From Mantis religiosa (taxonomy: Eukaryota; Arthropoda; Insecta; Mantodea; Mantidae): 64,000 nucleotides of DNA. The notes beneath the pieces were generated by a model that did no database searches, had not been told where the DNA came from, and worked only from the letters and a program-made list of their open reading frames with translations. The number at the start of each line of letters is the position of its first letter. Position 1 is the stretch's first letter. Shown piece by piece: positions 49,372 to 61,152 of this stretch. A program made the position numbers and the translations under genes. The stretch lies in NCBI GenBank assembly GCA_030765055.1, contig CM060953.1, positions 72,021,902 through 72,085,901 on the forward strand, written 5' to 3'.

Positions 49372-50169
49372 GAAAAAATATATATATAAACCAATGCTTG
49401 TAGCTTTGTTGCTATAAAAGTTGTAAGATATCAACATGTTTTCATAATACTCTGATTGTAAATAGGGCGTGGCTTGTTTTTAATGGCAACATATTTTTGG
49501 CCCTCAGGTCTCGGAAGTACAGATAAATGGTTTTTCAAACTGTAATTTAAATTTACAGCATATGAAATTTAAACCAGAAAATACTGCGACTTCATGGGTT
49601 CATAGAATTAAAATTACAATTTGCCGAAATTCTAAATGTTCTTTATTTCCGTAGAAATACACTGTTCAATTCTCACGTAACAACATTACGTCATATATCA
49701 CAATCTACAGCAGCAAGGTCGATGCCAATAACAAACAGCATTCTAATTACATCAGCTCTCGTCACAACACTCTCAGCTGTTCTCTGCTTACCTCTCGCGA
49801 CTCACTCTTGTTTTACAACTGTCCGCTGACGTGTCACAATGTCTTATATATCTCATTCATAAATTCGACAGATTTCTGGGACAATACAGAAACCGAAAAT
49901 TCTATCACTTTCCAGAAGCGTAACTTAATCTATGCCGGCAAGTCCTTTACCTCCGCTATCTTTATTTGCCGGCTCTTTGTGTACATTAGCCGCGCTATCG
50001 TAGATAACGGGTTCGCGACAGTACATTCATAACAAAACTAGTGGTGCTATGTTTTACCAGAAGGTGAATTCACTTCAAATGCTCAAATTAGCCACCATTT
50101 ACTGCCGAACAATGCCAAAGTCTGTCTTTGAAATAGTTAATGTTTACAACAATACTGTTCGCTTACCAA
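49372..50169. other. Spacer
   Basis: No gene with recognisable character. Confidence 0.4.
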
Positions 50170-50412
50170 GCGGGATGGCACAGGCGGTTTCGTCTGTGGC
50201 GCTCAATCGGGAGTCCCGGGTTTGTTTCCCGTGGCCGACTTACCTGACCCATGGGCTTTTTCGGGGTATTCATTTGTCGCTAGGTGAATGGGACAGCCGT
50301 CTCTGTCTCCTCTCGCCTCATGTTTCTTCCCGGGAATGTCCAACTTGGAGGCATAGGTACAATAGATCAATACTGGTCGCAGTGTCGAATCCCCTCCGTA
50401 GTAATCCTAATC
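50170..50412 (+). repeat. SINE-D, copy 2
   Basis: A box TGGCACAGGCGG (50,176-50,187) and a B-box-like GGGTTTGTTTCCC (50,218-50,230) head a body that matches 24,040-24,250 in reverse complement. It abuts or overlaps a transposase fragment at its 3' side. Confidence 0.75.
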
Positions 50413-50624
50413 CTAACACTGATCAGCTGCATTTCTTGCACAAATCTTAGCTTTAACTCTTCATCTCTTGGTTGGTCCTCGTAATCTCTCCATTTCAAAT
50501 ATCCCCACAGTAAAAAGTCTAAGGGGTTTAGGTCAGGAGATATATTTATTTTGATTCTAATAAATATTTGTAGAATCCCAGAAACAGGTTTTTCAGTAGG
50601 TATTAGTTTTTTAGCAGTTTTCAT
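50405..50624 (-). pseudogene. Mariner/Tc-like transposase C-terminal fragment
   Basis: The minus frame reads INISPDLNPLDFLLWGYLKW, RDEELKLRFVQEMQLIS. PDLNPLDF-x-LWGYLK carries the last catalytic aspartate in a family of mariner-like (DDD) transposases common in insects, and EL-x-x-R-x-x-x-EM-x-x-IS is the following helix. Only this end survives; upstream sequence is unrelated. Confidence 0.75.
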
Positions 50625-51189
50625 TAATTCTAATATATTAATGATAATATTCTAATTAATAACTATCCGATGATGTCCGATAAACAAACGTCACTAATAT
50701 GTTTGTACATACACATTTTGGTGTTTTTATAAAATAGTGGAAGGAAACTGAACCAAAATTGCTTTGTGTGTAACACTTTAAATAGTGCAAAATTATAGGA
50801 AATACAAAGTGAGAACTTTGAAATTGTGAGGTTATATCAGTAACCAGAGGCACATTTAAAAACCCGTGTAACATTATTTATTATCGTTAGTAATGGGCAC
50901 CCAATAGAGATTGTGAATCTAGAGAACTCATTTTTATATTAGACCTATATATAAAAAGTAATTTTTCTTAGTATTCACATAACTTTTTCTACATACTGTT
51001 ATAAAACATATACCTACAAGTTCTCGTTCTTCTATTTGTTTCACGTTAATCGAAGTAAAAACTTGCAGAAATTTTGGTTTACTGCTTATATATATTTAAT
51101 ATGAAGGAATTAGAGAAATGCAGCAGACACCTAGGCAAATCTTTTAAAGGAGTCTCGCTATGTGATGAAGTGAAATTCTGCGCTCTTCG
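50625..51189. other. AT-rich spacer
   Basis: Nothing recognised. Confidence 0.4.
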
Positions 51190-51840
51190 GGTACAAACTA
51201 TAGAAAATAGACATCCCATTTGAGAAAAGTATAAGTATTTGAAAATGATAAAAGTAAAACGGAATATCTTGTACCCGGTTAACTAAGCAAACTGCTGCTT
51301 TACCTATATCTACAAATTTTGTATAGTAAGTTTTTGTCTATTTCTTGCGGTTTACCAGGTAGGTAAAAATAATTGAGGATGAAGACCACTTGAGAAGCTG
51401 TTCCCAGAAAATTCAATATACGCAGTTTCATATATCTTCTTCAGTTTACCGCTTAGTATGGAATATAGTAAAATGAAAACATTTATAAAACATTTTAAAT
51501 ATAATATTTAAATGGAAGCCACAATAGCCAGTTTAAAAACATAAAAACCTTCGGGAAATGTTTGAAGTAAAACATACTTAGAAGTGAGAAGATTTTCTTT
51601 GAAATCTTGTGTCCAATCCTTGGAATATGCTGAATACCGACTTAAGTATTCAATACCATTTTCCTTTTTTGAGTTATACTGGTCATTGACACACGGACAC
51701 ATACAACTCGATCGTTTTTTTAAATGGTTTTTGGATCAACGAACATAAACCGTATATTTGCGGTAAGATCTCGATTGTTGGGTGGAATGCAGTACATTCT
51801 CTAGTTACCTGTACGTGGCAGAGGATGTAAAAATGGGCTT
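51190..51840 (+). repeat. AT-rich repeat family F, copy 3
   Basis: Collinear with the copies at 7.1/8.6 kb and 20.8 kb. Landmarks: TTTTGTATAGTAAGTTTTTGTCTA, GTTCCCAGAAAATTCAATATA, TTTGAAATCTTGTGTCCAATCC, GACACACGGACACATAC, GGGTGGAATGCAGTACATTC and ACCTGTACGTGGCAGA. Confidence 0.65.
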
Positions 51841-53727
51841 TCTGAAGGACCACACTCAATTTCCTCCTGTATAAACCCTTGACGTTTTCTGATTTACAAC
51901 ATAGTTCCAAAAGCTTACATAGCAAGTCGGGAAGAGGTCTGAGCATCAGCTCCAAGGTGAACTGCATAAGCCGTTTGTTTCCTTGTTGCTAGGAGCAACG
52001 GTCATCCACAACCATTGTCGATTGTCAATCCAAACCTCTACATTTAGCACCTGTTAATATGAGCAGTCAAAATATCACATTCCACAATTAAATTCGACAT
52101 AAAGATTTTATCAGGAGTACAAGTTTTGGATCTCCTAAATCTATTTCTTCAAAAATATTTTAGAAAAAAGTTCCGTATTGTTTATTGTAGGGAAATTACA
52201 CTTCAAAACTGAAGTGTGAGATGCATACATAACTTGGTTTTAAGTTCAACTTCAAAATATGCTACACGGAGCTCAAGACTTCCTAGACACAGACCCTCTG
52301 CATAGAATTTGTTCATTATTTAAAAAAAATACTCTAATGACTTTAGCTAAAGTACCACATATTTAAGACATTTGCATGATAAATTATATATACATTAAAT
52401 TTTCTAGAAATATCCTGTGGAATCCTTTCTTCTAAGTGAATAACTGGTGTACTTATCACACAAAAATTGTAGATCTCGTTTAAACGTACAACTTATGTGA
52501 AATTAATTTTTGTTTCATTCACTATTAAGAAATTCAAATTACTTATTAAGTGCTAAGATTTATTTAAAACTGCTAAATCGGAGTTTTTATGAGGTAATTG
52601 AAACATACGTGTGACCCATGCTAGGAGCTCTGTTTGTTGTAAATCCGGCTAAAATGGAAATTTGGTTATTCATATTTTGAACTTGAACACATTATTATGT
52701 GTAAGAAAACTCTGCGTAACTTATAGAAAACTTGCAATTTATAAGGATGCTGGTCTCAATATTATTAAAGTGATTGCAGAGCAACTTTCTTGTCTGGGAA
52801 TGTCAGAGAGCTACTGACTCGCTGCATTTCTCTCGAACTCGATCGACATTCTCATACAGTCGAAAGGTTCTTGGTCCACAAAACCATTTTTTGTTTTTCT
52901 CTTTTCATGTTCCCCACAAGACGGAATCCATCGCACAATTGTTCCGCCAGGAATTTGATTGGTTAGTGTCCTTGGGCCAACCAAGTTAAACGAGTTACGC
53001 CATTTAAACAGAAAGAGATTTCCACAGCCTGAGTGGGGAGTGGTCAGTGATGGGAGTCTAAATTTATATACATTTTTTTTTTCTAGTTTGTATTGTATTC
53101 CACCTAAAAATGCGATGTAAAGCTTTCACCAGATGTATATGTTTTGCAGAATATTATTACACCCATCTCATGTCCATACGCAATCCGGCATTCCCTATAT
53201 TCTTGTTCTACATGGTTTCGGCTGTGCAGCCCGTTCCGGCGAAGTCCTCAGTGAGTCCAACTTCTGCGAGGTCAGCCAACATCTCGTGTTCCTCTTAAGT
53301 TATTAGAAAGATTCTCCTAGATATCCTGTCTTCACTCATTCTCATAAGTCTTCTGTCCATTTCTTGTTGTTTGTTTTAATTTTATCCTCTAGTTTATATA
53401 TGTTTAATTATTCTCTTATTTGCTCATTTCTTATTCTATCTGCTCATGTGCATCCTTTCACGTTCCGCGGAAATAACATTTCTGCTGCTTGTATTCTACT
53501 GCTGTCCTTTGATTTTTTATCTAACTTTTGCTCCCATACATCAAGGGAGGAACAGCCAATGTTTTATGTAATTTAAATTAAGAATATTTTCTTATTTTCC
53601 GACTTAAAGTTGTTTTAATGTTTCCACGTATAGCCTAGAATTTATATATTTTTGTTTTCTATATCTTTACCATCTTCGTAGATCATATTACATTCTAAAT
53701 ACTTAAAGTGTGTTACTTGTTCCACTA
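51841..53727. other. Spacer
   Basis: No gene recognised; frames at 53,110-53,298 and 53,364-53,576 have no coding character that I can name. Confidence 0.35.
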
Positions 53728-54590
53728 TGTCTTCTTCTTCTTCTTCTTCTTCTTCACTCCAAGGGCTAGGCAATGCTGCCTGTTCCGGCTTAAAACATGT
53801 CTGACCATCGTTTTCGTGGCCTTCCCGGATGCCTCTTTCCTCTAGGTTTATAGTTTATAACTCTTCTTGAGATTCTATCTCTCGGCATTCTCTCAATATG
53901 CTCTCTCCATTCATTTCTGTAATTTATTATTTTTTCTTCAAAAGAACTTATTTCTAAATCTTCTCTTATTTTTTCATTTGGAATTTTATCTAAAAGAGTA
54001 CATCCCTTTACTGCTTTTAAAAATCTCATTTCGGCAGTCTGTATCTTGCTTTTGTCTGCTTTTGTTAATGCCCATATTTCAGAACCAAAAAGAAAAGCAG
54101 GCACAGCCATTACTTTATAAAATTTCATCCGTGTTTCTTTTCTGGTTTCAGTTTTTAGGCTTCTATTTATTATGCCACATATTTGTTGAAACATTGGTAA
54201 TTTATTTTTAAAATCATTTTCATATTTATAACTGACATATGTTCCCAAATATTTAAAACCCTAACTTGCTCTAAGATAATATCATCAATTACTATTTTGG
54301 TTCTAATAGTGTTTTTACCTCGAAACGCCATTGTTTTTGTTTTATTTGTGGAAATTTTGAAATTATAATTCTTACATAACTTCTGTAAAATATATACTGC
54401 ACTTTGCAGCTCGTCTTCAGTTTTACTTATAATTATTTGGTCATCCGCAAATACCATCGTCTTAAGAATAAACTTTGGTGCAAGATGAATGCCTCCGTTA
54501 ATCTTAAACATCCACTCTCTAATCAGATCATTTATATAAATTATGAATAAGATAGGAGACAAACTGCAACCCACTATTTTATTTTCTAAA
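53728..54590 (-). pseudogene. LINE 3' end: reverse transcriptase palm-to-C-terminus
   Basis: Frame 1 (54,574-54,170) has GCSLSPILFIIYINDLI, the FADD catalytic box (MVFADDQIIISKTEDEL) and NKTKTMAFRGK. A frameshift at about 54,240 leads to frame 2 (to 53,790), with YVSYKYENDFKNKLPMFQQI, FLFGSEIWALTKADKSKIQ, EWREHIERMPRDR and GKRHPGRPRKRWSD. The (CTT)n run at 53,728-53,757, which is (AAG)n on the sense strand, is the 3' tail. This family differs from the LINEs at 36 kb and 45 kb. 5'-truncated. Confidence 0.9.
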
Positions 54591-54904
54591 ATAATTTTTG
54601 TTCTATCTCATATTCCCTATATACAAACGAAACGTAGCCTATGGCAACAGGCGAAAGTGGACCAGGGCATGCCAACCCGACTGCCAGCCACATGCCCGCA
54701 TACGCAAGTCATAGGTAGGCGATCATTCCGCCGATACGGAGGAAATGTGGTCAGCATCACGGTACCCCAGCCGGAAAATTTGCTTTCTAGGTCAGGGTTC
54801 CCTCCCTACCGTAGCGCCTCAATTTCCTCACGATGCTAAGTGATCGAACTCGGCACATTCTGTGGCGGAACCAAAGCACAATGCCTTAGCCTACTAAGCC
54901 ACAG
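54591..54904. other. GC-richer sequence, possibly the outer part of repeat H
   Basis: Composition resembles repeat H, but I cannot align it to the 46-kb copy. Confidence 0.3.
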
Positions 54905-54982
54905 TGTAGGACGATATTCCCTACATTGCAGGACGTTTTGTGGTACGAAGCTTATACACTGCATGCTAAAGTCACATCATAC
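54905..54982 (+). repeat. Repeat H, copy 2, left part
   Basis: TTCCCTACATTGCAGGACGT then ATACACTGCATGCTAAAGTC corresponds to 46,384-46,440. The repeat is cut at the ATAC target site (54,979-54,982) by the LTR retrotransposon and resumes at 62,779. Confidence 0.7.
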
Positions 54983-56182
54983 TGCGGCATACCCGCATGT
55001 CAGATTTCAATTGGTTGGTGTTTACTTTTGATTTGGGTTCTAATTGGAGCTATGAGATCTCTTATCCTCAGGTGAATGGTTGTAGGAAATGGATTTGTTG
55101 TTTGTTGGCTGCTCAGTTGTCTCAATAATACACTGGTTCGTTGCAAAAATGATTTAGTTTAATTCTCACTAAGTTCGTTGATTCAGATTGATTGGTAGCG
55201 GTGACCACCTGTTACTAAACTTCCTAACAGAATTCTCTTACTTCTTTATACGGCGAATACTTTGCTATTATAAACTTCTTCTGCTGCCTCTCTTACGCTG
55301 GTTGCGTTATTCTTGACTTCCCTACATTTCGGACTTAGAAATCTTTACTACTTCTTCTTCACGCGCACTAACACATCCTTCCCCTCGTAGTATGACTGTT
55401 GAAGTGATTTTCTCTTACGCTGGTTGCGTTATTCTTGACTTCCCTACATTTCGGACTTAGAAATCTTTGCTACTTCTTCTTCACGCGCACTAACACATCC
55501 TTCCCCTCGTAGTATGACTGTTGAAGTGATTTTTCGTCTACTCTGCGATTTAGTTCGTACTTTATTCTGATCCCCACCCTAACTCTTATCACATGACCAA
55601 AATAACTCACCCTTCTCCCATTTCTCAAATCTTACATTATTATTGGTTTCTTATTTTATTTCGATTTTTCTTTATTGGTTAGCAAAACTCATCGAACTCA
55701 TTGACGTTACATCCCACCGTGAGTTAAGTCACGCCTACCCTGGGCTCTTTGTAACGGTATACATCGTTATCACCTCAGCAAAGTAAATCCTTTTAGGTCT
55801 TACGCTTGACCGCATCTTGAAAACCTTATTGTTCCTACACATTCTTTGTTATAGTTCTCAGACATTGAACCTTTCCTTAAACAAAGAGGCTAACGGTCAC
55901 CTCTTCCTGTCTCCCCGACTTGTGTTCAGCTTTTACAGAAATATTTTCTCTCCCTTACATGGATTCTAGCATGTTAGTTGTCTTAAATTATATTCTTCCC
56001 ATCTTATTCTTAATTAAACCGCTATTTTAATCATTACTCTAATTTCATTCTAATTTCATATTAATATAACAATATTTTATATTAGTTTAGCAAAGCATTT
56101 TCATTAATTTATCTTCTTTTTTAATTCTCGTGATTTCAATTAATTCGCCACCTCCTAATCGCTGTCTGATACTGCGGTTACA
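54983..56182 (-). repeat. 3' LTR, 1,200 bp, two internal units
   Basis: Contains two copies of a 122-bp unit (GGACTTAG anchors at 55,331 and 55,453). No clear polypurine tract precedes it: the sequence before the LTR on the minus strand reads AAACGGGCATTA, which is only weakly purine-rich. Confidence 0.93.
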
Positions 56183-57166
56183 TAATGCCCGTTTGACAAA
56201 AATGAAATACCCATTATTTAAATTTTGTCAAACCCCCGTCATGACATTTCCTCCTTATATATCTTATAATTTCTCATTCCCTACTTGAAACATTTTTCGG
56301 TGGTCACCGTTCCCTCATCTTCATCAGTGTGTTATTTTATACACATAGAATGGTCAATATGGTACATCATATACATAGAATTATAGATATGATACATTAC
56401 GTACATAGACAAGTACACTGTCGTATATGTGGTTATTACCCTATATACAAATAACATTCGTGATACCTCAACTATATATACACTTCACTGAATTATCCTT
56501 GTCTCACTTGACATCAACTTGATTTTACTTTATTACATTCCTTAAGTACTACATCAATGTTACTATATTACAGTTTACAATATTACATTTTACATTCAAT
56601 GATTTTTTTAATATTATTATATTAACTTATTGGGACGTTTCTTTATCTTTCAGTCCTTCGCCGTAAGAACATTCGTCCTCACATTATTATAGTTTGCGTA
56701 ATGATGCCCAAATATGGTTACCTCTACCTGCACTCAGTTGTCTACCTGTAATCAGGTGTTTCGTTTACCTGACAGTAAACATTGGCAGTTCATTGTCCTG
56801 TCTTTCCACTTCACTTTTCACTCTAAACTTTCTTTCACTTTGTCACGCCTAAGTCTGTGACCTTTACAATAACAATATAGCCTTTTGGCACATGAATACA
56901 TCAGTACTTATACTATATTTACATTTCACAAATTATTTTTTAAAGATCTTTCTAACATGTTCATTAGCTGTGGTTATTCTTATTACATTATCATTTTGTT
57001 TGTGCACAGGAATTTTGGAACTTGCCACTCCCACGCAGTGTTTGAATTTCAAACGAAAACGTTACCCGTACTAATTATATAACTTTTACTTGGTATTCTT
57101 TACATCTTCGTATATATAATTTCAATCACATTCACACAGGTGATTCTTGGGTCTGCTCTGTACTGT

Positions 57167-57763
57167 TTACAACGTTTTATTTTGACGATATGGCCTTATT
57201 AGAGAGATGTTATATCTGCCTATCGGTTTACCATTTCTTGGGTGTATTAGAGCATACGCTCTGTCACCAAATATTTTCTCAATCCGGTATGGGCCTTTCC
57301 ATAGCATATATAGCTTTTTAGTCTTCTTTCCTAACAAATCTGACTTGTCGAACGATTTCACTAGAACTAAGTCGCCGACCTTTGGTTCCCAATTCTTCTT
57401 ATACCGCAGTTTCTTTGCGTTTCTTTTCTCCACTTTTTTCATTATTCTTTTAACAGCATTCTGGACCCGTTCTCGATCTGTCTCGGTCGTCACTTGTATA
57501 CTTTCCGGAACACCCTCTATTATTGGTTCCGGTGTTAAATTCCTATGCAATTGGATAGGAGCATATCCTGTGGTTAAATTGACTGAATTATTGAATATAA
57601 ACTCAATATAGTTGATGTGGTCTGGCCAAGTAGTCTGTTTCAATGAACAAAGGACTCGGAGATGAACACCTAGGTCTTTCAGTACGCGCTCGCTTGGATT
57701 GGAGCATGGATGGTACGACGTTGTATTATAGATGCAAATTCCGGCATCCTGAGTGGTGTGCAC
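57167..57763 (-). pseudogene. Integrase C-terminal fragment
   Basis: 198 codons beginning just after the deletion junction. TTSYHPCSNPSERVLKDLG is the last catalytic-core motif of retroviral-type integrases, including the third acid (E of PSER). It is followed by the C-terminal DNA-binding region with KVGDLVLVKSFD and LWKGPYRIEK (the GPF/Y module) and a final NISLIRPYRQ. The HHCC zinc finger and the first two catalytic acids are absent. Confidence 0.88.
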
Positions 57764-58804
57764 TTATACTTGAATGGGGGAACATCATGTATCTCGAATT
57801 CATACTCAAAATCACTATAGTTCCCAGTGTGTTCCGAAAATGCATTTATATGTTTACATAAAATGTTATAAAAAATCTCTTTTTGGTGGTCGTTGAGAAG
57901 GTTTGAGTTTGCTACTGTTTCTCTTATTCTATAGGTCATGTTTACGTTATTTTCGACTACCTGGAAATCATCTGGTAGGGTAATTATCTCCTGTTCACCT
58001 GCTTCTGCCTGCCCAAGTCCGTCTGACGTCATCTCTAAAAGCCCTTCTCCTCCAGCTATATACTCATCCTTATCATAGTTTCTCATCTCTTCTGCTTCTA
58101 ATGGATTCATCTTAACTAGCTCCATCCCTCCTATTCGTATAAATTCTACAAAAAATGTTTCTCCATCTATTTCTTTTTCTTCATCTGTCAATCTTATCTC
58201 ATTTTCTGCTTCCCTTGAGCTAAACGGAACTTTAACTATGACGTCTTTAATTTTGATTTCCAAGGCTTCCATTTGATAATTCAACTTAGCTTGAAGCGCA
58301 TACAACACGTCATTACCCATAATAATGTCTACATATAGCCTATTAATAACAAAACATACAAATTCTATTGTATCCTCCCCAATGGTGACTTTCAAAAGCA
58401 TTTGTGTATTAATCTTTTGTTTGGCGCGACCTACCGCCAGAGTACAATATGCACTTTTCACGGGCAATGTTTGCAATTTCATTCCATTGTTTTTTAAGTG
58501 ATAAAAGAATGCTTGACTTATAGCTGAAACTGAGGATCCTGAATCTATGGTAATGTGCCATTTTTCTTTGTTTATTATTGCAGCAATACGTGGAGCATCT
58601 CTCACTTCTTGCAATTCTGTTAAGTGATTGTTTATTTGAGTACCGTTTACTATTTCTGATTCTGTTTTATTCTGTACCACCCTACTCAGAGCTGTGTCCC
58701 TGTTCAAATTAAGAACTAGCGTGTTCATCCGGGTCCGATGCGGGACGTCTTCTATCGCACCCTGGAGTCGTTTCCCGTCTGCTGTGTCGTATCTGGCCTT
58801 TCAT
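57679..58804 (-). pseudogene. Protease and start of the pol region, truncated
   Basis: The frame is open from 58,800 (overlapping the gag end) and has its first ATG at 58,728. From that ATG: retroviral-type aspartic protease with the catalytic ITIDSGSS (D62-S-G) and the later IIMGND-VL block (134-142). This is followed by a linker and the segment before RT (NILCKHINAFSEHTGNYSDF, HDVPPFKYK) that normally leads into the RT fingers. The sequence then jumps to integrase DNA in the wrong frame and ends at 57,679. RT and RNase H are lost by deletion, not by point decay; the remaining frame has no stops. Confidence 0.88.
58731..58776 (-). promoter_or_regulatory. -1 ribosomal frameshift signal between gag and pro
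   Basis: In the gag frame the mRNA reads G GGA AAC (58,776-58,770), a heptamer of the X-XXY-YYZ class. A 7-nt spacer (GACTCCA) is followed by GGGTGCGAT (58,762-58,754) that can pair with ATCGGACCC (58,739-58,731), eight pairs with one mismatch and a 14-nt loop. The protease frame is exactly -1 relative to gag and is open across this site, and the gag stop lies within the stem. Confidence 0.8.
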
Positions 58805-60707
58805 CCACCTCGGGCGCCGCGTCCCTCGGTGTGGGTGGAGGAGAACGCACCCATTCTCTTGAGAGAAGTTGATTCCTCTGTCTTACTTCAGGTCTGTCTG
58901 TATTGTTCTCTCTACCAGCGTCATGTGGTTGATACTGTCTATTAGCTTCTGGTAGTCGGAACGTCGGTCTTGCATTCCCTCTTCGAAGAAATGGGGGGTG
59001 ACCCCTATTTCCATTCCTAGTTACATGCACATATCTTATAGGGAAATTATATGAATTTGAATTTGGTGGTCCCTGTCTCCCTCTATTGTTGTTAGGGAAT
59101 TCCCTCGGGACGTGGGCATCGTATCTTTGACGAGTAGCCATATGGTTTGTGTTAAAATTTCGGGGATTGTGTGCCCTTTCCCCGTCATGATTATTATTAT
59201 TCCACGGTCTGTGTGGATTTCTCACTGGCATTCCATTCTCATGTCTATTTTGTGAATTTTGCGTCCCAACGCTTTGTAAAGCTGTTAATAATGTAATTGC
59301 CTCTCTCAATGTCTGAGGTCTTGCTACCACCATGTGATTTCTAATGTTCTCAGGAAGGTGGGGCGTGAGAAGAGAAATCAGTTCGGCTTCCTGTAATGGA
59401 GGTTGTAGATATTTACTCATTTGCGAATATCTCAGGAAATAATCAGTAATAGACTCTCCATTATTACCTTGGTATCGGCCATTTGTTATCTGATTCCTTA
59501 CTTGGTATTGGACATTGGCGTTCCAATACTTTTCTAGGAAAGCTGTTTTGAACAACTCGTAGCTGCATCCTTCTCCCACAGTTACTCGTAGCCAATTAAG
59601 TTCGGCAGATTGTAACGCCCTTTGAACTATTATCATCTTATATTGCTCGGGTACACCTCTGATGACAAAATACTTTTCTAAGTCGGCCAAAAATTGTACT
59701 GCGTTGTCATTGCGACAATTAAATTTCGGGAGGGGCAATTCGCTTAGAAAATTCATGTGCACTGGTGGATACATATTTACGTTTTGCATATTTACTTCGC
59801 TATTATTGCTGTTTTGAGGAGAGACAGAAGGGGCGCTAACCTGTTCGTTCTGCCTCTCTCCATTGTGTGTATGTATAGAACAATTGGAACTCTCAGGTAC
59901 CTGCCCTTGCTGTCCCAGCTGTAAGCCAGTTACAGTATCTCTGATTTGAGATATCTCGCTTACTGTTTCCCTCAACATTTGTGTATTTTCTGATTGAATA
60001 TTTGTTACACGTGTTACCTTTTCTTTTAACTTCTCCATGTCAGCTGCTATACTATTGTTTACAGTGTCAAACCGGTCATTTATCTCTTGTACAAAAGTTA
60101 CCTGTGTCGTGGTCAGTTCATCTAATCTTATTCTCTCCTTATTAATTTCCTCCCCTATTCTATTTTCTACTCCTGCAACGAGAGATTTGGTAGCTTCTAG
60201 GTCACTTCTTATAGTACCTACTTCTCGCTGCAGGGCCTCTTTTACAGACTGGATTTCCCCTGATATTCCTTGAATTCTGACAGTGATTCTAGTTTCTGTT
60301 TCTTTCCCTTGGCTTGTAATTTGACTTACTAATTTAGCTTCTAGTGTTTGGTTCTGTCCTACTAATTTAGCTTCTAGTGTTTGGTTCTGTTCTATTAATT
60401 TAGCTTCTAGTGATTGGTTCTGTTCTACTAATTTAGCCTCTAGTGATTGACTCTGAATAGTCATTTGCGCCATTAGTTTCTGGAGCATCTCTTGTAGATT
60501 TTCCATTACCCCAGGATTGTCACTTCTCCTATTTACATTTAAGCTACGTACACCATTTACATCCTCATCTACTGATCCTATAACACTGCTTTCCATTGTC
60601 TCTTCATTAACAACTTCTAACTCTTTCTCTGTCTCCATAACTATTTGTTCCCCAGAATTTTCCATTTTAAATTTATTCTGTACGATCTTCTTATTTCTCA
60701 AAAGCAT
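58752..60707 (-). CDS. gag: Gag polyprotein of the LTR retrotransposon
   Basis: 651 codons without a stop; the real start may be Met15 (60,665). Residues 87-130 are four 11-residue repeats (QSLEAKLVEQN type), part of a long coiled coil running to about residue 265. Residues 325-480 form the capsid-like domain (LPKFN..LADLEKYF..W..F..YF.R). Residues 490-600 are rich in Asn and Arg. There is no CCHC zinc knuckle; nucleic-acid binding is presumably done by the Arg/Asn-rich part. It likely forms the particle shell that packages the element RNA. The frame ends at 58,752 inside the frameshift stem. Intactness alongside a deleted pol suggests either very recent deletion or mobilisation in trans. Confidence 0.9.
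   Translation of the reverse strand: MLLRNKKIVQNKFKMENSGEQIVMETEKELEVVNEETMESSVIGSVDEDVNGVRSLNVNRRSDNPGVMENLQEMLQKLMAQMTIQSQSLEAKLVEQNQSLEAKLIEQNQTLEAKLVGQNQTLEAKLVSQITSQGKETETRITVRIQGISGEIQSVKEALQREVGTIRSDLEATKSLVAGVENRIGEEINKERIRLDELTTTQVTFVQEINDRFDTVNNSIAADMEKLKEKVTRVTNIQSENTQMLRETVSEISQIRDTVTGLQLGQQGQVPESSNCSIHTHNGERQNEQVSAPSVSPQNSNNSEVNMQNVNMYPPVHMNFLSELPLPKFNCRNDNAVQFLADLEKYFVIRGVPEQYKMIIVQRALQSAELNWLRVTVGEGCSYELFKTAFLEKYWNANVQYQVRNQITNGRYQGNNGESITDYFLRYSQMSKYLQPPLQEAELISLLTPHLPENIRNHMVVARPQTLREAITLLTALQSVGTQNSQNRHENGMPVRNPHRPWNNNNHDGERAHNPRNFNTNHMATRQRYDAHVPREFPNNNRGRQGPPNSNSYNFPIRYVHVTRNGNRGHPPFLRRGNARPTFRLPEANRQYQPHDAGRENNTDRPEVRQRNQLLSREWVRSPPPTPRDAAPEVDERPDTTQQTGNDSRVR
60318..60449 (-). 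repeat. 33-bp tandem repeats in gag
   Basis: Four in-frame units of 33 bp encode the 11-residue coiled-coil repeat of Gag. A hendecad repeat is compatible with a continuous coiled coil, so copy number could vary without breaking the protein. Confidence 0.85.
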
Positions 60708-61131
60708 TGAACTTCCCCTTTAAATTTTCTAATTTCCCTTCCAAAATACTTATTACTAAGACATTACATAGATATTGATCTCAATGAATGATATTACATT
60801 TACAAGAAAAATAAATTGAGTATGTGTAACTCACAGTTCTGTGGTACGGCTGTGGTGTTTATGTGATGTCTTTACCAATTTTTTTTTTCGTGCTGCTCGT
60901 CGTCTAGTAGGCTCAGTTGATGTCGAAAGAACTTGAACTTCTCTCTTGGTTGGGGGAAAATTTCACTTGTTAGTTGTTTTTGCCGTCTTCTTCGTAGTCT
61001 CTGCTGTCCTCATCGTAGTTGTCGTCGTCGGTCTTCTCACTTCTCCTCGTAGTCGTCCTTCGTCGTCGTTCTTCTCACTTCTCTTCGTCGTTGTCGTCGT
61101 TACATTTCACCCATTTCCTACAATTCGAAGC

Positions 61132-61149
61132 CCCAACGTGTCGGCGCCA
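61132..61149 (-). other. Primer-binding site
   Basis: TGGCGCCGACACGTTGGG on the minus strand begins three bases after the 5' LTR. The TGGCGCC start and following ACGTTGGGG resemble complements of insect tRNA-Lys 3' ends, but with a small rearrangement. The primer tRNA is therefore uncertain. Confidence 0.6.
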
Positions 61150-61152
61150 TTA

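Noticed and set aside
56183..57166. Possible env gene between integrase and the 3' LTR
   Set aside because: No long frame, signal peptide or membrane segment on the minus strand; treated as untranslated 3' region.
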